Of a stretch of DNA of 10,032 bases, positions 5,809 to 10,032 are shown piece by piece (positions within the stretch are counted from its first letter, which is position 1; the number at the start of each line of letters is the position of its first letter). Under the pieces are notes generated by a model that worked only from the letters and a program-made list of their open reading frames with translations, was not told the origin of the DNA and did not search any database. The DNA is from Candidatus Aenigmatarchaeota archaeon (GTDB lineage: Archaea; Aenigmatarchaeota; Aenigmatarchaeia; CG10238-14; SCSR01): NCBI GenBank assembly GCA_030018055.1, contig JASEGN010000036.1:1-10032 (forward strand), read 5' to 3'. The position numbers and the translations under genes are program-made.

Positions 5809-5813
5809 GGAGG
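5809..5813 (+). promoter_or_regulatory. strong ribosome-binding site of the adenosyltransferase gene
   Basis: GGAGG lies 7 nt before the ATG at 5821 and fixes that start. It is the strongest such site in the window, where most genes lack one. Confidence 0.7.
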
Positions 5814-5820
5814 CTCCAAT

Positions 5821-6384
5821 ATGGGTTATATATATTTATACTATGGTGAGGGGGCTGGTAAAACTACCAATGCTCTAGGTTTAGCTTTACGTTCAGTTGG
5901 TCATAAACATAGAGTGATAATAATTCAGTTTTTGAAATATTGGAAGAATACTGGGGAATATAAAATAATTCAGATGCTTAAGCCTTACTATGAAATCTAT
6001 CAGTTTGGAAGACCTGGATGGTTTAAAGCTGAAAATAAAAAGCAAAGAGTTTATAGGTTTGGTAAGAAAAAGTTTGTTGTTAAAAGCCTTAAAGACTTGG
6101 ACAAAAAGCTTGCGAAAGAGGGTTTAGAATTTGCCAAAAAAATAGTTAAAAAGAAAAAACCACATCTTTTGATTTTGGATGAAATAAATTTAGCTTTGCA
6201 TTGGAAGTTGTTAGACGTAAATGAAGTTATAAAGTTTTTAGATAGCCTTCCAAGTAAAACAGATGTTGTGCTAACTGGAAGATACGTACCCAAGCTGTTA
6301 ATGAAAAGGGCCGATTTTATAAATGAAATAATTGATGTGAAACATCCAAAGAAAATACCTGCTACAAAAGGAATTCAATACTAG
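5821..6384 (+). CDS. cobO: cob(I)alamin adenosyltransferase (CobA/CobO/BtuR type)
   Basis: A 187-residue cytosolic P-loop enzyme that transfers adenosyl from ATP to cob(I)alamin to make adenosylcobalamin. It shows the family P-loop GEGAGKTT (residues 9-16; GNGKGKTT is usual, so the middle Lys is Ala here), the strand VIIIQFLKYWKNTGEY, a Walker-B-like LLILDEINLAL at about 117-127, the VVLTGRYVP strand at about 149-157, and the C-terminal KGIQY matching the family's KGIEY. The length is normal. Start and regulation are set by GGAGG and the inverted repeat just upstream. It converges on the AdoCbl-dependent ribonucleotide reductase and shares the CTAG at 6381-6384 as overlapping stop codons. No corrin-ring genes are nearby, so it probably serves cobalamin salvage or the last steps of synthesis. 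Confidence 0.92.
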   Translation: MGYIYLYYGEGAGKTTNALGLALRSVGHKHRVIIIQFLKYWKNTGEYKIIQMLKPYYEIYQFGRPGWFKAENKKQRVYRFGKKKFVVKSLKDLDKKLAKEGLEFAKKIVKKKKPHLLILDEINLALHWKLLDVNEVIKFLDSLPSKTDVVLTGRYVPKLLMKRADFINEIIDVKHPKKIPATKGIQY

Positions 6385-9353
6385 CCCACAATACAAACAC
6401 TCCATCCACAATCCAAACACTTTATACAACCACTCTCTTTTACGATCCTAGAAGATTTGCACTCAGGGCACTTTCCTTCCTTTTCATAATTTATTATTTC
6501 TACTCTTCTCTTGGGTTGTTCTTCCTCCAATTCATGAATTTCTGGTAACTCAATTTTAAACTTCTTCATCATCTGCAGAGTTTTATTTTTAATTAATTTC
6601 ATAACCTCCTTTTGTCTATTTCTAACTTCAGCTTCTGGTGAATAAAGAACTTGTCTAGCTTTCGAACCCTCTCGATAGATTGTTATTCCTTTACAACCCA
6701 ACTTATAGGCAAAAAGAAAAGCATTCTTTACATCCTCTGGAGTAACCCAATTTGGCATGTTTATAGTTTTGCTTGTAGCGGCACAAACCCATTTTGCAAT
6801 TTCTGCCTGAGCTCTCACATGATCCCACCATGGTATGTCTAGGGCTGTAATAAAAGTTTTTCTTAATTCAAGAGGAATTTCCTCTATTCCTTGAACACTT
6901 CCTCCATTCTCCCTAATTCTTTTCAATATCTCATCTTCGTATAAACCACTTAATTTAAGCTGTCTCTCAAATTCTACATCAGTATAAAAAAATGACCCTA
7001 TTGTTACAATTTTTTCAAAAACCAAAGCATATTGAGGCTCGATACCAGAAGAAACATCTGCTAGCATCGATAAGCTACCAGTCGGAGCAATGGTAGTAAC
7101 TTCAGCATTCCTTATACCATTCGCCTTAATTGCCCTTACGACTTCTTTCCAATCTTGTGTCCACAATTCAGGCTGGTAGTAACCCTCTATCGGTAATTCT
7201 TTCGGGTAGCTTGAGTCATCATAAATTGGAAATACACCCCTTTCAGCAGCTAACTGAGAAGATTCTAGCATAGCATGAAAAGTAACAAACTCAATTAATT
7301 TTCTCATCAATTCAATACCTTCTTCAGAATTGTAAGGAATTTGCATTGCAAAAAGAGTATCGGCTAGACCCATAACTCCAAGTCCAATTTTTCTAGCTTC
7401 TTTTGTTGTTTTTTCTATTTTTTCAAATGGATATTTATTCATATCAATTACATTGTCCAAAAATCTTGTTGCTAGCTTAATACTTCTTTTCAGCTCTTCC
7501 CAATTGAAGGTTTTGTTGCCCAAGTTATCTTCTTTGAAGTGAGCATAAAGATTGATAGAACCGAGGTTACAGCTCTCATACTCATAGAGAGGTTCTTCAC
7601 CGCAGTTGTGAACTACGAAATTATTAGCGATGAAAGAGTGAGTAACAGGTTCCTTTAAATCGTATACTTCCTCTATTCCAACTTTTTCTATTTTTTTAAC
7701 TGGTGCTGTATAAAAACGATTGTTAAAAAAAGTTACTACTTCTTCACCCTTCTTCAATTTTCCCAATTCTTTCCATTCATTGTTTTTAGTTAAAAACATG
7801 TGATTCAAGGTCGCTTTTAATCTTAACCCATTTTCGGTTTCAATTAAGTAAACTTCTTTCTTACCTGTTTTTCCTACCCATCTAATCACATGAAACTCAC
7901 CATCCTTTCCCAGAACTTGTTGAGGGTTATGGAGAGAAGAAATAGGAATTAAACCTTCATTAGTTACGATGATCGTATCTCCACTGACACAAGGATTAGT
8001 TGACCTAATTGGTCCTTTAGTTTTCAGCAAAACATTCCTTCTATTTAAATTGTCAAAAAATACAACTCCAGGGTCACCAGATTTCCAAGCGCTCATAGCT
8101 ATACTATTAAGCAAATACTTTGCATTAACATATTTCCAAACTTTTTTAGTTCTTGGGTTGATTAAAGGATACATCTCATCCCTTTCATAAGCATCGAAAA
8201 ATTCAGGAAAAACTAGTACAGAAAGGTTGAAATTTTCTAATACACCTGGTGTTTCCTTTACACTTATAAATTTTTCAATATCAGGATGAGAAATTTCTAG
8301 AATTCCCATACAGGCACCCCTACGTTTCCCGCCTTGTTTTACAACATCTGTAATAGTATCGATGATCTTAGCGAAACTTACAGGACCACTTGCAACTCCA
8401 ACAGTGGATGCAACTACATCACCTGCTGGCCTTAACTTAGAAAAATTTATTCCTATCCCACCACCTGACTGAAAAATTGTTGCAGCATCTCTACCAGCTT
8501 CCATTATAGATCTCATGTCATCCTCCATACCTAAGACAAAACATGCACTCAGCTGAGATAATCTTGCTCCAGCATTAAAAAGTGTGGGAGAATTCGGCAA
8601 AAATTTCTTCTCAACCATCAAATTGTAATAATCCAAAAAGTTTTGGTAGTAATTTTCAAACTCCCCTTTCTCTAACATCTTTAAAAATTCTTTCCAACTA
8701 ACTTTCATTTTTCCTTGAGAATTTAACTCATCGTATAAACTTTTCATACTTTCTAAGTGCCACCGGTTCCATTTAATTTCTTTAAGACCAAGTTTATTTT
8801 CAAGTTCTATTGGGTTAAATTCTTCTACCGGTTTAATTCTCTGCTTTCCTTTTTTATCAAAAATTTTTTTATCGTGCAAAATATCGGGAATAACGATTAG
8901 AGATGCTACTCTTTGAAACAGTTGCTTAGGAGATTCTATTAGCTTTCCTTCTTCATCCTTTAGCAAATACCTTGAAACCAAAACTTGGACCGCACTAACA
9001 GAAAACTTTTTATCAACCTCATCTATAGCTTCTTTCTGCAACAATCTCTTCTTTTCTTCCCTTATCCAAGTTCTTTCCCTTCGATATAAAATAAAAGCTT
9101 TAGCTGTTTTGTAATGACCATTTTCAACTAAAACTTTCTCAATTATATCCTGAACTTGCTCAACTGCTGGAATTTCACCAGGCTTTAATCTTTCCTCGAG
9201 AATTTCAACGACTTGTTTTGTTAAATTTTCAGCTATGCTCCTATCCCTGCCACCAACTGCCTGAGCAGCCTTAAAAATTGCGTTTGTGATTTTCTCTGGA
9301 TCAAAGTCAACAATCCTTCCGTCTCGTTTCCTAATTTTTTTTATCTTAACCAT
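6381..9353 (-). CDS. nrdJ: class II (adenosylcobalamin-dependent) ribonucleotide reductase with mini-intein
   Basis: A 990-residue precursor, 861 residues after splicing. It reduces ribonucleotides to deoxyribonucleotides using a radical made from AdoCbl. An N-terminal ATP-cone (about 3-95, opening KIRKRDGRIVDFDPEKI) suggests allosteric control by ATP/dATP. The catalytic barrel has NSPTLFNAG and SACFVLG (redox C271), FQSGGGIGINFSKLRPAG, the split NP|CGE active-site motif (N453, C584, E586 in precursor numbering), redox C595 in SCNLGS, and IAPTGSLSMLADVSSGIEP. The C-terminus is a cysteine-rich ribbon (CPEC, CIKC, CLDC) that probably re-reduces the active site. An intein fills 455-583. There is no NrdB-like radical subunit gene nearby, and the adjacent adenosyltransferase supports cobalamin dependence. 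The start ATG is at 9353. Confidence 0.95.
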   Translation of the reverse strand: MVKIKKIRKRDGRIVDFDPEKITNAIFKAAQAVGGRDRSIAENLTKQVVEILEERLKPGEIPAVEQVQDIIEKVLVENGHYKTAKAFILYRRERTWIREEKKRLLQKEAIDEVDKKFSVSAVQVLVSRYLLKDEEGKLIESPKQLFQRVASLIVIPDILHDKKIFDKKGKQRIKPVEEFNPIELENKLGLKEIKWNRWHLESMKSLYDELNSQGKMKVSWKEFLKMLEKGEFENYYQNFLDYYNLMVEKKFLPNSPTLFNAGARLSQLSACFVLGMEDDMRSIMEAGRDAATIFQSGGGIGINFSKLRPAGDVVASTVGVASGPVSFAKIIDTITDVVKQGGKRRGACMGILEISHPDIEKFISVKETPGVLENFNLSVLVFPEFFDAYERDEMYPLINPRTKKVWKYVNAKYLLNSIAMSAWKSGDPGVVFFDNLNRRNVLLKTKGPIRSTNPCVSGDTIIVTNEGLIPISSLHNPQQVLGKDGEFHVIRWVGKTGKKEVYLIETENGLRLKATLNHMFLTKNNEWKELGKLKKGEEVVTFFNNRFYTAPVKKIEKVGIEEVYDLKEPVTHSFIANNFVVHNCGEEPLYEYESCNLGSINLYAHFKEDNLGNKTFNWEELKRSIKLATRFLDNVIDMNKYPFEKIEKTTKEARKIGLGVMGLADTLFAMQIPYNSEEGIELMRKLIEFVTFHAMLESSQLAAERGVFPIYDDSSYPKELPIEGYYQPELWTQDWKEVVRAIKANGIRNAEVTTIAPTGSLSMLADVSSGIEPQYALVFEKIVTIGSFFYTDVEFERQLKLSGLYEDEILKRIRENGGSVQGIEEIPLELRKTFITALDIPWWDHVRAQAEIAKWVCAATSKTINMPNWVTPEDVKNAFLFAYKLGCKGITIYREGSKARQVLYSPEAEVRNRQKEVMKLIKNKTLQMMKKFKIELPEIHELEEEQPKRRVEIINYEKEGKCPECKSSRIVKESGCIKCLDCGWSVCIVG
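7605..7991 (-). mobile_element. mini-intein in the ribonucleotide reductase
   Basis: A 129-residue in-frame insertion at residues 455-583 that excises itself and joins the flanks. Block A is CVSGDTIIVTNEGLIPI (Cys1). Block B contains GLRLKATLNHMFLT with the T61-x-x-H64 pair. Block F is EVYDLKEPVTHSFIANNF. Block G is VVHN followed by Cys+1. Both splice-site residues and the penultimate His are intact, so splicing should be active. There is no room for a LAGLIDADG homing endonuclease between blocks B and F, so it cannot home by itself. Size and flanks (NP before, CGE after) resemble the known 134-residue Methanothermobacter RIR1 mini-intein. Codon use looks like the host gene, suggesting long residence. 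Confidence 0.93.
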
Positions 9354-9402
9354 ATTTCTCTAAAGTCAAGAATTGTAATATTTTTCTTCTCTTTCTCTAT
9401 AT

Positions 9403-9410
9403 TATTTAAA
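9403..9410 (-). promoter_or_regulatory. TATA box of the ribonucleotide reductase gene
   Basis: Read on the - strand this is TTTAAATA. A start site about 27 nt downstream gives a leader of roughly 25 nt before the ATG at 9353. The 154-nt gap 9354-9507 separates it from the divergent gene, and each side has its own TATA box. Confidence 0.45.
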
Positions 9411-9480
9411 TTTCGGTGATATGATATATATTTTCAGCTAATTAAACATGGTAGCGTTCTTCAAGTCAAATTTTTAGTCT

Positions 9481-9488
9481 TTTATATT
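9481..9488 (+). promoter_or_regulatory. TATA box of the unknown gene at 9508, leaderless type
   Basis: TTTATATT is centred about 24 nt before the ATG at 9508, which points to transcription starting at or next to the start codon. No ribosome-binding site precedes that ATG, in agreement with a leaderless message. Confidence 0.45.
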
Positions 9489-9507
9489 TTAAAATGAAAA
9501 TCTAATT

Positions 9508-9927
9508 ATGCCACTAACTATTGCTGACCTAATGCCATTAGCTTTATGTTTGGCCACTCAAGAGCTCTTAGATACAAAGAGATTTAGAAAAAGTTTTTGT
9601 GATAACCTGCTTTTGGGTAGAAGAGATGATCTGCAGCTACGACTTTTAAACTTGAAAAGAGAACTAAATTTGAGTGAAACTGGGAGAAAATTTTTTGATG
9701 GATATAAAGCTACTATCATCTCTAACCTAGATAAAATAATTGGTTTAGTTTCGGCCTACACAAAAGTAAATCCTACCATAACTCAACATATCGTGTCAAC
9801 TTGCAAAAATATCATGGGTGAAATTTTACTTGTTGATAGTTTTGAAAAGATTTCAGAATTTGAATCGAAGTTTAGGTCTGAGGTTACTCTTCAATTGTTT
9901 AGATTGATGAAGGAGGCTAGAATGTGA
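9508..9927 (+). CDS. hypothetical protein, mostly alpha-helical
   Basis: A 139-residue protein that I do not recognise. Composition and hydrophobic spacing suggest an all-helical soluble protein: MPLTIADLMPLALCLATQEL (1-20), a charged Arg/Lys/Leu helix with RRDDLQLRLLNLKREL (about 38-53), and later helices around 67-85, 90-110 and 112-136. Three cysteines (14, 31, 98) are not arranged as a metal site. There is no signal peptide, and the first helix is too polar at its ends for a clear membrane segment. Support for coding is the ATG placed correctly behind a TATA box, an uninterrupted frame and amino-acid use like its neighbours. It is divergent from nrdJ and not part of another operon. The stop is followed at once by a different, hairpin-rich sequence. 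Confidence 0.6.
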   Translation: MPLTIADLMPLALCLATQELLDTKRFRKSFCDNLLLGRRDDLQLRLLNLKRELNLSETGRKFFDGYKATIISNLDKIIGLVSAYTKVNPTITQHIVSTCKNIMGEILLVDSFEKISEFESKFRSEVTLQLFRLMKEARM

Positions 9928-9960
9928 ACTACTCCAACTATCCCTACGACTTACACCAAT

Positions 9961-10031
9961 AATAGCCTTTCGGTTTTACGTCATATAGGGTCTGTTATAT
10001 GGCAACCCTTCGGCAGAGCCATTTCACTATT
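9961..10031. other. hairpin-rich segment, possible structured RNA or leader (partial)
   Basis: AATAG (9961-9965) can pair with CTATT (10027-10031), enclosing other helices. These are AGCC/GGTT with a TTTC loop (9964-9975), an 8-bp stem GTCATATA/TATATGGC (9980-9987, 9996-10003) with loop GGGTCTGT, and TGGC/GCCA (10000-10003, 10018-10021) enclosing CTTCGG. Some of these compete with each other. Loop bases GGGT (9988-9991) can also pair with ACCC (10005-10008). Wobble G-U pairs in two stems work as RNA only on the + strand, which mildly favours that strand. No family is recognised and the element may run off the window. Confidence 0.35.
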
Positions 10032-10032
10032 T

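Noticed and set aside
9354..9507. Short AAGTCAA repeats near the divergent promoters (about 9363 and 9463)
   Set aside because: Seven-base matches in AT-rich DNA without consistent spacing or symmetry; a similar copy also lies inside the coding sequence near 9304.
9930..10032. Part of archaeal RNase P RNA on the - strand
   Set aside because: Read in reverse complement it has GTGAAA followed by a small hairpin, then GTAAAACC and AAGG closed by a stem, which loosely recalls the specificity domain. The expected ACAGAA element and the 3' half of the catalytic domain are not found in the following bases, which instead run into a coding frame.

Overview
This is AT-rich archaeal DNA. The evidence is an operon of archaeal information-processing genes (aIF2-alpha, Nop10, a PAC2-family protein, an archaeal-type uS2), promoters built on TATA boxes with very short or absent leaders, a tRNA with no encoded CCA that carries a bulge-helix-bulge intron, and an intein in ribonucleotide reductase. 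Proteins are rich in Lys, Glu and Ile, and Arg is mostly AGA/AGG, which fits a thermophilic or reduced archaeon. I cannot fix the phylum from the sequence. The non-canonical T-loop intron suggests a lineage whose splicing endonuclease has broad specificity, such as some DPANN archaea or Thermoproteota.

Left part (1-3158), a cysteine module. A small winged-helix protein overlaps a PLP-dependent cysteine synthase. A tRNA-Cys(GCA) follows 23 nt later with its own TATA box over the cysK stop codon. A Nudix hydrolase begins about 10 nt after the tRNA, and cysteinyl-tRNA synthetase overlaps or abuts the Nudix gene. Cysteine synthesis, its tRNA and its charging enzyme thus lie head to tail.

Middle part (3208-5732), translation and proteostasis. 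A two-helix membrane microprotein is followed by aIF2-alpha, Nop10 (ATGA overlap; a short gene of 52 codons), a PAC2 family protein and ribosomal protein uS2. All are on the + strand and tightly packed, with TATA-like motifs inside the cluster.

Right part (5733-9507), an adenosylcobalamin pair. A cob(I)alamin adenosyltransferase on the + strand converges on a class II (AdoCbl-dependent) ribonucleotide reductase on the - strand. The two genes share one palindromic CTAG as both stop codons. The enzyme that makes the cofactor therefore sits next to one that consumes it. A perfect 8-bp inverted repeat lies between TATA box and ribosome-binding site of the adenosyltransferase gene. The reductase carries a 129-residue mini-intein whose +1 residue is the predicted thiyl-radical cysteine.

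Far right (9508-10032). An unrecognised 139-residue protein has a leaderless-type promoter. It is followed by about 70 nt with several nested hairpins that continue off the window and may be part of an RNA element or leader.
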